A stretch of DNA of 64,000 bases from Burkholderia sp. SRS-W-2-2016 (lineage in GTDB: Bacteria; Pseudomonadota; Gammaproteobacteria; Burkholderiales; Burkholderiaceae). A program made the position numbers and the translations under genes. Shown here piece after piece: positions 14,974 to 24,287 of the stretch (within the stretch, counting starts at the first letter, position 1; each line of letters opens with the position of its first letter). Location: positions 62,001-126,000 of the forward strand of contig NZ_MSDV01000050.1 of assembly GCF_001931485.1 (NCBI RefSeq), given 5' to 3'. The notes under the pieces were generated by a model that searched no databases, was not told where the DNA came from, and worked only from the letters and a program-made list of their open reading frames with translations.

Positions 14974-16050
14974 TCAGAGCGCGGCTGCCAGCGTCGCCTG
15001 CACCTCGGCGTCGGGCGCCCGGGTGATCAGCGTCTCACCGAAACGCTTCAACAGAATGAACTTGATCGCGCCGCCTTCCGCCTTCTTGTCGACCTGCATC
15101 AGCTCGACATAGCGGTCGGCGCCGAGCGCGGGCGCGCGGGCCGGCAGATGCGCGGCGAGCACCACGTCGACGAGCCGCTTGCGCGACGCTTCGTCGAGAT
15201 GGCCGAGGCGCACCGACAGGTCCGCCGCCATCACCATCCCGCAGCCGACCGCCTCGCCGTGCAGCCACTCGCCGTAGCCGAGGCCGGCCTCGATCGCATG
15301 GCCGAACGTGTGGCCGAAATTGAGAATGGCGCGCAGGCCGCCTTCGCGCTCGTCCTGCGCGACCACCGACGCCTTGATCTCGCACGAACGCTTGACCGCC
15401 TCGGTGAGCGCGGCCGGTTCGCAGCGATTCAGCGCCTCGATATTGGCTTCGATCCAGTCGAAGAAACCGGCGTCGGCGATCGCGCCGGTCTTGATGACCT
15501 CGGCGACGCCGGCCGCGAGTTCCCGTTCAGGCAACGTGCGCAGTGCGCCGATGTCGGCGATCACCGCCTGCGGCTGGTAGAACGCGCCGATCATGTTCTT
15601 GCCGAGCGGATGGTTGATGCCGGTCTTGCCGCCCACCGACGAATCCACCTGCGACAGCAGCGTGGTCGGCACCTGAATGAACGGCACGCCGCGCATGTAG
15701 CAGGCCGCCGCGAACCCGGTCATGTCGCCGATCACACCGCCGCCGAGCGCGATCAGCGTGGTCTTGCGATCCGCGCGCGAGCCGAGCAGCGCGTCGAAGA
15801 TCAGGTTGAGCGTCTGGAGATTCTTGTGCGCCTCGCCGTCCGGCAGCACGACGGTGGACACCTGCTTGTTCAGCGGCGCAAGCGCCTGCCGCAGCGTGTC
15901 GCCGTACAGCGGATCGACGGTGGAATTGGTGACGATCGTGACCGAATTGCCGGCGATGTGCGGCGCGAACAGCGCGGTCTGGCCGATCAGGTCGGCACCG
16001 ATATGGATGGGGTAGGCGCGCTCGCCCAGTTCGACGTTGACGGTAATCAT
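14974..16050 (-). CDS. aroB: 3-dehydroquinate synthase
   Basis: Encodes 358 aa. It converts DAHP to 3-dehydroquinate, the second step of the shikimate pathway. NAD-binding and active-site motifs are present (LGGGVIGDMTGFAA, PTTLLSQVDSSVGGKTGIN), as are the Zn-ligand Glu and His in the GHTFGHAIE region. I chose MITVNV at 16050; MDR three codons earlier would overlap the aroK stop by one base and is also possible. It is translationally close to aroK, the usual aroKB pair. Confidence 0.97.
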   Translation of the reverse strand: MITVNVELGERAYPIHIGADLIGQTALFAPHIAGNSVTIVTNSTVDPLYGDTLRQALAPLNKQVSTVVLPDGEAHKNLQTLNLIFDALLGSRADRKTTLIALGGGVIGDMTGFAAACYMRGVPFIQVPTTLLSQVDSSVGGKTGINHPLGKNMIGAFYQPQAVIADIGALRTLPERELAAGVAEVIKTGAIADAGFFDWIEANIEALNRCEPAALTEAVKRSCEIKASVVAQDEREGGLRAILNFGHTFGHAIEAGLGYGEWLHGEAVGCGMVMAADLSVRLGHLDEASRKRLVDVVLAAHLPARAPALGADRYVELMQVDKKAEGGAIKFILLKRFGETLITRAPDAEVQATLAAAL

Positions 16051-16058
16051 ACGGTCCA

Positions 16059-16610
16059 TTATGACGCAGGATGTTTGGCGACGCCGGCCATCTCGAGCTG
16101 CATCAGAACCATGTTGACGAGTCCGTTGACCGACGGCCGGCCGGTTTCGATCACGAAATGCGCGCACTCGCGATACAGCGGGTCGCGCACTTCGTAGAGC
16201 TGTTCGAGACGCGCTTTCGGGTCTTCGGTCTGCAACAGCGGGCGATTCTTGTCGCGCCGGGTGCGCAGCCACAGGTCGTGCGGATTGGCGCGCAGGTAGA
16301 TGACGAGGCCGCGGCTGTTCAGCGCTTCGCGGTTTTCCGGCCGCAGCACCGCGCCGCCGCCGGTCGCGAGCACGATATTGTCGCGCCCGGTGAGCTCGGA
16401 GATCACGCTGGCCTCGCGGTCGCGAAAGCCGGCTTCGCCCTCCAGCTCGAAGATCACCGGAATCTTCGCGCCCGTGCGCTCCTCGATTTCATGGTCGGAA
16501 TCGAAGAACGGGCGCTCGAGACGGCGCGCAACCGCCCGACCCACAGTGGTTTTCCCTGCCCCCATGAGCCCTACGAAAAAAACATTGGCGTGTGCGTCCC
16601 GCGGTAACAA
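16059..16610 (-). CDS. aroK: Shikimate kinase
   Basis: Encodes 183 aa. It starts with TTG, supported by AGAGGA six bases upstream. The P-loop is GLMGAGKTTVG (about 14-24), the shikimate-binding DSDHEIE follows, then GGGAVLR and the adenine-side RPLL segment. It phosphorylates shikimate with ATP. It lies between pilQ and aroB, a conserved proteobacterial arrangement. Confidence 0.96.
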   Translation of the reverse strand: MLPRDAHANVFFVGLMGAGKTTVGRAVARRLERPFFDSDHEIEERTGAKIPVIFELEGEAGFRDREASVISELTGRDNIVLATGGGAVLRPENREALNSRGLVIYLRANPHDLWLRTRRDKNRPLLQTEDPKARLEQLYEVRDPLYRECAHFVIETGRPSVNGLVNMVLMQLEMAGVAKHPAS

Positions 16611-16725
16611 CGGTGTCCTCTGGATATTCCGGTGTAGTTCGTGCCGCAGCTTACTGGCAAAGCGGCTGCCTTGTCGAGCCTGCGCGCCGCCGGTGGCCGC
16701 CGGCGCGCGTTTGCCCTAACGTGCC

Positions 16726-18474
16726 CTAATTTTCGCGGATCACCCGCGGCGTGATGAAAATCGCCAGTTCGGTGCGCTGGTCGCGATGGGTCCGATGGCG
16801 GAACAACGCGCCCAACACTGGGATTTTGCCGAGGATCGGTACCCGGTCCTCGTCGTCGCGGTCGTCGGTCGCGTAGATGCCGCCGATCGACACCGTACCA
16901 CCATCGTCGATCTCGACGCGGGTTTGCACGTGCTTGGTGTTGATCGCGGGCCCGGCGTCGGTCTGCTCGCCGACGCTGTCTTTGGCGACGTCGAGGTCCA
17001 GCACCACGCGGCCGTCCGGCATGATCTGCGGCTCGACTTCCAGTTTGAGCGTCGCGCGGCGGAACTGCACGCCCGATACGCCCTGCCCGACCTTGGCCTG
17101 GTACGGCAGCTCGGTGCCCTGCTCGACGACCGCCTTACGCCGGTCGGCTGTCACGACCCGCGGACTCGAGACGATTTTCCCCTGCCCCTCGGCCTCCAGC
17201 GCCGACAGTTCGAGGTTCAGCAGCCGGGTTGCGTGGGCGGCGAACAGCGTCAGGCCGGCGGTCGCGGCATCAAAGCCGGAGATCGGCCGGGCCGCCAGAT
17301 CGTAGACGGTGCCGTCCGACCCGCCGGTCAGCCCGCGCGCGGTGCCGTCCGCGCTGGTGCCCGCGAGCGCGAGCCGCACCCCGAGATTGCGCGAAAAGCC
17401 GTACTCGCCTTCGACGATCCGCGCCTCGATCAACACCTGGCGGGTCGGCCGGTCGACCGCGGCGATCAGCGCCGCGATCTGTTCTAGCCGTCCGGCGAGA
17501 TCGGTCACGAACAGCAGGTTGGTGCGCGGATCGGCGGTCACGGCGCCGCGTTTTGAGAGCACGCGCTGGGTGCCGGAGCCGGTCAGCAGGCGCCGCACGT
17601 CCTCGGCGTGCGCGTAGTGCAATTCGAACGTACGGCTCGCGAGCGGTTCGAGGTCCGCGGCGCGCGCATGCGCTTCGAAGCGCTGCCGCTCGCGGGCGGC
17701 GAGTTCGGCGGCCGGCGCGACCCAGATCACGTTGCCGTGGCGCTCCATCGCCAGATTGTTGACGTCGAGCAGGGTATCGAACGCGGTGCGCCATGGCACC
17801 TTGTCGAGCCGCAACGACACCGCGCCGCGCACTTTGTCGCTCGACACGATGTTCAGGCCGGTGAATTCCGCGAAGGCTTTTAGCACCGCGCCCAGCTCGG
17901 CGTGCAGGAAATTTAGCGAGATCGGTTTGTTGCCGGGCGGCAGGTTTGCGTCCGCGTCTGCGTCCCGCTGCGTGTGATGCGTCGCGTCGCGCAGGCGCTT
18001 GGGCGGCGGCAGCGGCACCGGCGGGCCTTCGAGCGTGGGCGTGTCCGCGGTGGCGTCGCGAGCCAGAGCGGTGGGTTGGGCGGGCTGGCCTGGCGCGGAC
18101 AGGACCGGGCCGTCGAGGATCGAGTCAGCCGACACATCTTGTCCGGTGCCTGGGAACGCGGCAGTTTGGCTCCCGTCGGCGTCTTGCCCCGTAACCGGCA
18201 ACGCAACCGGGATCGCACCGTCGCCGAACGGATTCGCCACTTCACCGATGCCAGCGCGCGGCAGCAGTGCCGCTCCATACTCGCTCCCCGCAGCGGCCTG
18301 ATCGTCGAGCGCCATGTGGACGGGTAACGGTGGTAACGGCGGCGGCGTCGAGGCCTGAGCGACACCCACGCCCAGCACCGTCGCACTGACGACATACAGC
18401 CGCAGACAGAAACCGACACCGCGTTGGATGCAGAGTCCCGACAGCCCCGAATGTGTGATCGCGCCCGTCATCAT
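16726..18474 (-). CDS. pilQ: Type IV pilus secretin PilQ
   Basis: Encodes 582 aa, shorter than the 700 or more residues of many PilQ proteins. An N-terminal hydrophobic export signal (about 20-42) is followed by a Pro/Ala-rich, probably disordered region to about 185, an STN/N0 domain (PISLNFLHAELGAVLKAFAEFTG), an N1-like segment (FELHYAHAEDVRRLLTG) and the secretin domain (about 330-580). I see no AMIN peptidoglycan-binding domain. It would form the outer-membrane pilus pore. The start overlaps the pilO-pilP stop by ATGA, and aroK begins 116 bases after its stop. Confidence 0.92.
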   Translation of the reverse strand: MMTGAITHSGLSGLCIQRGVGFCLRLYVVSATVLGVGVAQASTPPPLPPLPVHMALDDQAAAGSEYGAALLPRAGIGEVANPFGDGAIPVALPVTGQDADGSQTAAFPGTGQDVSADSILDGPVLSAPGQPAQPTALARDATADTPTLEGPPVPLPPPKRLRDATHHTQRDADADANLPPGNKPISLNFLHAELGAVLKAFAEFTGLNIVSSDKVRGAVSLRLDKVPWRTAFDTLLDVNNLAMERHGNVIWVAPAAELAARERQRFEAHARAADLEPLASRTFELHYAHAEDVRRLLTGSGTQRVLSKRGAVTADPRTNLLFVTDLAGRLEQIAALIAAVDRPTRQVLIEARIVEGEYGFSRNLGVRLALAGTSADGTARGLTGGSDGTVYDLAARPISGFDAATAGLTLFAAHATRLLNLELSALEAEGQGKIVSSPRVVTADRRKAVVEQGTELPYQAKVGQGVSGVQFRRATLKLEVEPQIMPDGRVVLDLDVAKDSVGEQTDAGPAINTKHVQTRVEIDDGGTVSIGGIYATDDRDDEDRVPILGKIPVLGALFRHRTHRDQRTELAIFITPRVIREN

Positions 18475-19409
18475 GAGGCCTCCGTCGACATCAGCGTCAG
18501 CGTGCGCGTCGCGCTGCCGTTCGCGAGCGTGATGCCGTCAGCGTCGAGCCGCATCACCCGTTCGACGCCCAACTGGTGCCCGGTCACAACCGTCGTCGCG
18601 CCGTCCGGCGTGTCGAGTAGCGCGAGAGCTCGCGTGCGATCGCGCAGCATCCCAACCAGCCGCAACTGCGCGGCATCAATCGGCGAACCAGCAGCCGACA
18701 TCTGCGGCCACGCGAACGGATCGAAGAACACGACCTCCTCGTCTTCGTCATTCGCGTCGTCGACGTGCAGGCTCGCGCTGGCGGTATCCGACAGACCGGC
18801 CCTGCGTGCGGACGGCAACGCGTCGAATACGTGCAGCGTCGCGCTCATCGCCAGCGCATTGCCGTCCTGTTTGACGGTCACGTCGACGGGCACGATCAGC
18901 ACCGGCAACTGCGCGAGGCCGTGAAAGAACGCCATCAGGTGAACGAAGTCGGTACGCGCGGTGAGCCGCAGCGGACGCATCCGTTCGGCGCCCTCACCGC
19001 TCGCGGTGCCCGGCTCCAGACCGAGCAACGCGACGCCATTTTGGGTGGCGAGTTCGGAGACGATGCGCACGTCGTCGGCCGAACCCGATGTCACGGCGGC
19101 CGAAGCCGTGGCGGTCAAGGCCCCGGCTTCGCGGCGCAGCGACGGCAGTTGCGCCACCGCATGCTGCGCGTCGGCGAGACGCGCGGTGCTGCTCGCGAGC
19201 GCCGCGCGGCTGGCGTCGAGACCCGACAGATCGGCAGTGCACCAAGCGTACGCACCCAAACCGAACACGAGTGCCGTGAGCAGCGCCGCCACCAGTACGC
19301 GACGCCGCAGACTCCACGCTTCGAGCGGCAAACGGGCCTGTTTGATCCAGCGCGAAAAACCAGCGGACGGATGCGCGGCATTGCCCGCGTCCAGAAAGCT
19401 CGTACTCAT
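18471..19409 (-). CDS. PilO-PilP fusion protein of the pilus alignment complex
   Basis: Encodes 312 aa from an ATG with GGGAGG upstream; the longer open frame overlaps pilN and is not protein-like. Residues 38-57 form one TM helix, 60-125 a coiled-coil-like stretch and 125-195 a PilO-type ferredoxin-like domain. A Ser/acid-rich linker (200-228) leads to a PilP-like C-terminus (FDPFAWPQ, then AQLRLVGMLRDRTRALALL and VVTGHQLG at 248-281). Separate pilO and pilP genes are absent, and the PilP part has no lipoprotein signal because it is fused. It should link PilN in the inner membrane to PilQ. It overlaps both neighbours by ATGA. Confidence 0.82.
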   Translation of the reverse strand: MSTSFLDAGNAAHPSAGFSRWIKQARLPLEAWSLRRRVLVAALLTALVFGLGAYAWCTADLSGLDASRAALASSTARLADAQHAVAQLPSLRREAGALTATASAAVTSGSADDVRIVSELATQNGVALLGLEPGTASGEGAERMRPLRLTARTDFVHLMAFFHGLAQLPVLIVPVDVTVKQDGNALAMSATLHVFDALPSARRAGLSDTASASLHVDDANDEDEEVVFFDPFAWPQMSAAGSPIDAAQLRLVGMLRDRTRALALLDTPDGATTVVTGHQLGVERVMRLDADGITLANGSATRTLTLMSTEAS

Positions 19410-20158
19410 CGCGCACCTCCCGGCTGTGCGGAGCGCGCCCCACGCGGGGCGGCTCCAGTAGCCCCAGCGGCCCCGGTTGCCCCAGCGGTCGCAACCCGCC
19501 GAGCGGCTTGCGACGGCGGCTCGCGCCAACGCAGTCGCGCATCGAACTCCACCAAAGCCCCGGGCGCCTGCGCCGTCGCCGCGCCGCCGCGCACCACCGG
19601 CCGCCGCAGCTCGCGCATCTGCGCGCCCTCTACGCCGCGAATCGCCGCCAGCCGCTTAAGCCACTCGGCCGACGCGAGATGACTGCCCGAACTCGCGAGC
19701 AACTCGGTCTCGTGCTCGCGCTGCCGGAATTGCCGCAACACGACGCCATCGCCGGGCTCGTAACTCAGCGCATCGAGCAGACCGCGCAGTTGCACGAGCG
19801 GCACGCCAACGACAGCGGTCCGCACCGCGTTATCGCGCTGCTCGTCCCGCGCGCGCTGCAAGCGCGTGTGCTCCGCGAGCGGCGTAGCAAGCCGTGTCAG
19901 CGCCTGTTCGACCGACTCGCGCCGGGCTTCGAGCTGCGCTTTCTCCACGGTCTGCCAGCCGGCCAGCGCCAGCACGGCCGCCGCACCCACGCCTACCGCC
20001 CCGCCCCAATCGCGCAGACAGCGACGCCGCGCGAGCCGCGCATTGCGTTGCCGGTAAGGCAGCAGATTGAAGCCGCCTACCCGGAGCAGGACCGGGCGCC
20101 GGTCACTCTTCATCGCGGCGCCAGCCGGCCCGAACGGAAACGACAGTCCGTGCCTCAT
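19406..20158 (-). CDS. pilN: Type IV pilus assembly protein PilN
   Basis: Encodes 250 aa from an ATG that overlaps the pilM stop (ATGA); a second ATG 15 codons later (20113) is possible. The motif FNLLPYRQRN near residue 30 is the PilN cytoplasmic signature that binds PilM. A TM helix follows at about 50-70, then a coiled coil and a periplasmic fold. The C-terminus is Ala/Gly/Pro-rich. It anchors the PilM-PilN-PilO/P alignment complex in the inner membrane. The full open frame of 653 codons is larger but its extra part is a shadow of pilM. Confidence 0.85.
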   Translation of the reverse strand: MRHGLSFPFGPAGAAMKSDRRPVLLRVGGFNLLPYRQRNARLARRRCLRDWGGAVGVGAAAVLALAGWQTVEKAQLEARRESVEQALTRLATPLAEHTRLQRARDEQRDNAVRTAVVGVPLVQLRGLLDALSYEPGDGVVLRQFRQREHETELLASSGSHLASAEWLKRLAAIRGVEGAQMRELRRPVVRGGAATAQAPGALVEFDARLRWREPPSQAARRVATAGATGAAGATGAAPRGARSAQPGGAR

Positions 20159-21150
20159 TCGAACACCCCGCGCAACGCAAGCCCGAACGCAACCGCGCTG
20201 GCCGGTTCGTGCAACAGGCTGTCGTCGAACGGTCGCGCACGGGTGCCCAGCAGCGCGGCTTCGAACGGCAACGCCGAGCAGCCGAGCACGTCGCCGATAT
20301 CGGCGAGCGAAAAGCCCACACCATCTAGCAGCTCGACTTCGCCGCCGACCAGCGCGCAGTCGAACTCGGGCCCGTGCACGAGATCGCGCAACGCGTCGGC
20401 GAGATCGCTGTGTTCGGGCGCCGGATAGCGCGTCTCGGCGACGATCCCGTCGTCCTGCATGCGCCAGCCGTACACGCCGTCCGGGCCGATCCACAACGCC
20501 GCATACGGCTCCTGCGAATCGAGCTCGCGCGTCGCCGCGAAACGCAGCGCCCGCAGCGCCGCTTGCGGCTCGCCGTCGATCGTCGAAAGCGAAATCCCCG
20601 CGCTCGCCGCGCATTCGATCCGCGCTTCGAGATGCTGACGCGCGGTCGCGGCAATCGTCACCGATCCCGCCGGCGACGCGCTGTCGTCGACGAACCAGTC
20701 GACCGCCAGCGCATGCCGCTCGAGCCCGATCAGACGCTCCGCCTCGCTCATCACCGCCGGCGCGAGGCCGGCGAGCGCGGGACCGCCATCCGCGTCTTCG
20801 CAGTGACTCTGCGCGACGAGGCGCGCAAGCGGCACGCGGGTCGTCAGCGTCGCCGTCGCGGGCATCGCCATCGCACAGCGCAGCGCTTGCGCCGCGCACA
20901 CCTGCGGCAGGCCGGCGAACGCATCGCGCAACGCGCGCGCGACCGCCGGCCGGTCGGTGATCTCGCTCCCGGCCATCGCGCCGGGCGCCAGCGGCACCGT
21001 GCTCATGTATTCGAGACGCAGCGCGCCCCGCGCACGCGAGCGCTGGCTCAACACCACCAGACGCACGCTGTGCGAACCAATATCGATACCGGCGGCGAAG
21101 CGCTGCCAGCCCGCCCGCACTGTCTGAAGCCACGAATTCGTATAGGTCAT
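20155..21150 (-). CDS. pilM: Type IV pilus assembly protein PilM
   Basis: Encodes 331 aa, an actin-like cytoplasmic ATP-binding protein. AAGIDIGSHSVRLVVLS near the N-terminus is the phosphate-1 motif of the actin/FtsA fold, and GVGFSLADIGDVLGCSALPFE occurs late. GGGAGG-type ribosome binding sequence precedes the ATG; a GTG one codon earlier is also possible. It is the first gene of the pilM-N-(OP)-Q-aroK-aroB-dgt unit and diverges from mrcA, the conserved arrangement in Gammaproteobacteria and Betaproteobacteria. Confidence 0.9.
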   Translation of the reverse strand: MTYTNSWLQTVRAGWQRFAAGIDIGSHSVRLVVLSQRSRARGALRLEYMSTVPLAPGAMAGSEITDRPAVARALRDAFAGLPQVCAAQALRCAMAMPATATLTTRVPLARLVAQSHCEDADGGPALAGLAPAVMSEAERLIGLERHALAVDWFVDDSASPAGSVTIAATARQHLEARIECAASAGISLSTIDGEPQAALRALRFAATRELDSQEPYAALWIGPDGVYGWRMQDDGIVAETRYPAPEHSDLADALRDLVHGPEFDCALVGGEVELLDGVGFSLADIGDVLGCSALPFEAALLGTRARPFDDSLLHEPASAVAFGLALRGVFE

Positions 21151-21377
21151 CACACCCTCCCTTCAACTCGCGCGACGAACCATTCGAACGCGAGTGACGA
21201 GCGATCATTGTGGCCAGACCCGCCTGCGGGCGACATTCGGCCGAATGGCCAGCACGGCTGTCGAGCCGCCCCCGCGCGACAGCAAACGGACTACAGTGAG
21301 GTCTACAACAAAGCCGCTGCCGCGCCGCCCGCCACGCGCGATTCGTAAGCACGACGAAAGCTTGCAAACGGGGCGGC

Positions 21378-21383
21378 TATAAT
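21378..21383 (+). promoter_or_regulatory. Consensus -10 box (TATAAT) of mrcA
   Basis: A perfect TATAAT lies 27 bases before the mrcA ATG. No good -35 match is present at 16-18 bp, so its use as the start is plausible but not certain. Confidence 0.4.
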
Positions 21384-21409
21384 CGCGGGACTGTTTTTCC
21401 GGTGTTCTT

Positions 21410-23800
21410 ATGCAAGCTACGTCTCCTACGTCCCCGCCGCCCGCGCCGAAAAAGCGCAAACGCCCGTTGTGGCAGAAGCTCCTCATTGGTCTGCTCGGGC
21501 TGATCGTGGCGGGCATCGTGTGCGTGGCGCTGCTGCTCGGCTACGCGCTGGTGGTCGCCACGCCGAACCTGCCGTCGCTCGACGCGCTGACCGACTACCG
21601 CCCCAAGGTGCCGCTGCGCATCTACACGGCCGACCACGTGCTGATCGGCGAATTCGGCGAAGAGCGGCGCGACATCGTGCACATCCAGGACGTGCCCGGC
21701 AGCCTGAAGAAGGCGATTCTCGCGATCGAGGACGCGCGCTTCTACGATCACGGCGGCGTCGATCTGACCGGCATCGCGCGCGCCGGCTTCGTCGCGCTGG
21801 CCAACGGCCACGCCACGCAAGGTGCGAGCACGATCACGATGCAGGTCGCGCGCAACTTCTTCCTGTCCAGCGAGAAGACCTACACCCGCAAGATTTACGA
21901 GATGCTGCTCGCGTACAAGATCGAGTCGAAGCTGAGCAAGGATCAGATCCTCGAGGTGTACATGAACCAGATCTATCTGGGGCAGCGCGCGTACGGCTTC
22001 GCGAGCGCAGCGCGGGTGTACTTCGGCAAGGATCTGAAGGATCTGACGCTGGCCGAATCGGCGATGCTCGCTGGTCTGCCGAAGGCGCCGTCCGCGTACA
22101 ACCCGGTCGTCAATCCGAAGCGCGCGAAGGTGCGTCAGGAGTACATCCTGCAACGCATGTACGAGCTGCACTACATCAGCGCCGAGCAATACGACGATGC
22201 GCGCCGCCAGCCGCTCGTCGTCAAGGGCCTCGGCAAGGAATACAGCGTGCACGCGGAGTACGTCGCGGAAATGGTGCGGCAGATGATGTACGCGCAGTAT
22301 CACGAAGAGGCCTACACGCTCGGTCTGAACGTCGTGACCACGATCGATTCGGCCGACCAGGACGTCGCCTATCGCGCGCTGCGCCGCGGCCTGATGGATT
22401 ACGAGCGGCGCCACGGCTATCGCGGGCCGGAGGCGTTCATCAATCTGCCGGCCGACGCCGACGAGCGCGAGCAGGCAATCGACGACGCGCTGCTCGAGCA
22501 CCCGGACAACGGCGAGATCATCGCGGCCGTCGTCACCGAGGCGAGCCCGAAGCAGGTGCAGGCGATGTTCATCGACGGCAACGTCGCGACGATCCAGGGC
22601 GACGGCCTGCGCTATGCGCAGTTCGCGCTCGGCACGCGCGCGCAGCCGAATCAGCGCATCCGGCCCGGCGCGATCGTGCGGCTCGTAAAGAACGACAACG
22701 GCGACTGGTCGATCACGCAATTGCCGCAGGTGGAAGGCGCGTTCATTTCGGTGGTCCCGCAGGACGGCGCGATCCGCGCGCTGGTCGGCGGCTTCGACTT
22801 CAACAAGAACAAGTTCAATCACGTGACCCAGGCATGGCGTCAGCCGGGTTCGAGCTTCAAGCCGTTCATCTATTCGGCGTCGCTCGACAAGGGCCTCGGA
22901 CCGGCGACCGTGATCAACGACGCGCCGCTCTTTTTCAGCGCCGCAGAAACCGGCGGCCAGGCGTGGGAACCGAAGAACTACGGCGGCGGCTTCGACGGTC
23001 CGATGACGATGCGCACCGCGCTGCAGAAGTCGAAGAACCTCGTGTCGATCCGCATCCTCAACCAGATCGGCACCAGGTACGCGCAGCAGTACATCACCCG
23101 CTTCGGCTTCGACGCGGAGCGCCACCCCGCCTATCTGCCGATGGCCCTCGGCGCCGGTCTCGTCACGCCGTTGCAGATGGCGGGCGCGTTCTCGGTGTTC
23201 GCGAACGGCGGCTACCGGATCAATCCGTATCTGATCGCCGAGGTCACCGATCAGCGCGGCATCGTCGTGTCACGGGTGCAGCCGCTGGTGGCCGGGCAAA
23301 ACGCGCCGCTCGCGATCGACCCGCGCAACGCGTACGTGATGAACAGCCTGCTGCAGAGCGTCGCGCAGCACGGCACCGGCGCGAAGTCGAATTCGCTCAA
23401 GCGCACCGACCTCGCCGGCAAGACCGGCACCACCAACGATTCGCGCGACGCATGGTTCGCCGGCTACCAGCACACGCTCACGGCGATCGCGTGGATCGGC
23501 TACGACAATCCGCGCAGCCTCGGCGACAAGGAAACCGGCGGCGGACTCTCGCTGCCGGTGTGGATCGAGTACATGGGACGCGCGCTGAAGAACGTGCCCG
23601 AGTACAAGATGCAGAGACCGGACGGCGTGGTCGAGCTCGGCTCCGAACTGTATCTCGACGGTTTCACGCCGGGGCACGGTTTCGTTTCGACGGTCGGCGT
23701 CAGTCAGGCGGCGCTGGATGCCGAAGCCGCATCGGCCGCACCCGCGCAAGTCGGCGAGCAGGAGAAGCAGGACATCATGAATCTGTTCCGCGGGCATTGA
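21410..23800 (+). CDS. mrcA: Penicillin-binding protein 1A
   Basis: Encodes 796 aa, a bifunctional class A PBP that polymerises and cross-links peptidoglycan in the periplasm. A cytoplasmic Lys-rich N-terminus and one TM helix (about 23-47) precede the GT51 glycosyltransferase domain: the catalytic Glu is in AIEDARFYDHGG, followed by GASTITMQ. After an OB-fold linker, the transpeptidase motifs are SSFK (serine nucleophile, in QPGSSFKPF), SKN (LQKSKNLV) and KTGTT. No elements are missing. It diverges from the pil operon and ends at a strong terminator. Confidence 0.95.
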   Translation: MQATSPTSPPPAPKKRKRPLWQKLLIGLLGLIVAGIVCVALLLGYALVVATPNLPSLDALTDYRPKVPLRIYTADHVLIGEFGEERRDIVHIQDVPGSLKKAILAIEDARFYDHGGVDLTGIARAGFVALANGHATQGASTITMQVARNFFLSSEKTYTRKIYEMLLAYKIESKLSKDQILEVYMNQIYLGQRAYGFASAARVYFGKDLKDLTLAESAMLAGLPKAPSAYNPVVNPKRAKVRQEYILQRMYELHYISAEQYDDARRQPLVVKGLGKEYSVHAEYVAEMVRQMMYAQYHEEAYTLGLNVVTTIDSADQDVAYRALRRGLMDYERRHGYRGPEAFINLPADADEREQAIDDALLEHPDNGEIIAAVVTEASPKQVQAMFIDGNVATIQGDGLRYAQFALGTRAQPNQRIRPGAIVRLVKNDNGDWSITQLPQVEGAFISVVPQDGAIRALVGGFDFNKNKFNHVTQAWRQPGSSFKPFIYSASLDKGLGPATVINDAPLFFSAAETGGQAWEPKNYGGGFDGPMTMRTALQKSKNLVSIRILNQIGTRYAQQYITRFGFDAERHPAYLPMALGAGLVTPLQMAGAFSVFANGGYRINPYLIAEVTDQRGIVVSRVQPLVAGQNAPLAIDPRNAYVMNSLLQSVAQHGTGAKSNSLKRTDLAGKTGTTNDSRDAWFAGYQHTLTAIAWIGYDNPRSLGDKETGGGLSLPVWIEYMGRALKNVPEYKMQRPDGVVELGSELYLDGFTPGHGFVSTVGVSQAALDAEAASAAPAQVGEQEKQDIMNLFRGH

Positions 23801-23847
23801 GGCCGCGTTAGCGTTTCAGCAGAGCTCTGCGCAGATGCGCGGAAAAG

Positions 23848-23886
23848 AAAAAACCGCCGCGATTAAAACCCGCGGCGGTTTTTTTA
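23848..23886. terminator. Bidirectional terminator between mrcA and cyaY
   Basis: The 10-bp stem AACCGCCGCG/CGCGGCGGTT has A and T runs on both sides. It serves mrcA on the plus strand and cyaY on the minus strand. Confidence 0.8.
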
Positions 23887-23931
23887 TTCTGGAGTGCGGC
23901 GAATTGAATTACGCGAGCACCGTTGGCTCGC

Positions 23932-24252
23932 TCACGGCGCCTCGAAGCGCACCGGCTCGCCCGCCTGCTCGGTCGCATATTGCGTCAGCGCGGTGAAAAA
24001 CTCGTTGCCGCTGCGCGTGTCGCGCCATTCGCCGTCGTTGAAACGGTAGTGAAAACCGCCGGCTTTCGCGGCGATCCAGATCTCTTTCATCGGCGGCTGC
24101 AGATTGACGATGATCTTCGTGCGGTTCTCGAATTCGAGCGTCAGAACGTTGCCGCTGCGCTCGAGTTCGATGTCGGCGTCGATGTCGTCGACCGCGCTCT
24201 CGATGGCGGCCAGCACGGCTTCCGCACGGGTCAGGTAATCACTATCGGACAT
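23932..24252 (-). CDS. cyaY: Iron-sulfur cluster assembly protein CyaY (frataxin)
   Basis: Encodes 106 aa from the ATG at 24252, chosen over one four codons upstream because GGAG is correctly spaced. The N-terminal helix carries an acidic ridge (ESAVDDIDADIELE) that binds iron and IscS. The beta-sheet motif QPPMKEIWIAAKAGGFHYRF is diagnostic for bacterial frataxin. It acts in the cytoplasm in Fe-S assembly. It diverges from lptM with only 35 bases between the starts. Confidence 0.95.
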   Translation of the reverse strand: MSDSDYLTRAEAVLAAIESAVDDIDADIELERSGNVLTLEFENRTKIIVNLQPPMKEIWIAAKAGGFHYRFNDGEWRDTRSGNEFFTALTQYATEQAGEPVRFEAP

Positions 24253-24287
24253 GCTAAACTCCATCGATTATTCATTCAGGGACAGTC

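Noticed and set aside
19406..21367. 653-codon minus-strand frame as one pil protein
   Set aside because: Only its last 250 codons resemble PilN; the rest is a frame shadow of pilM, which has clear actin-like motifs.
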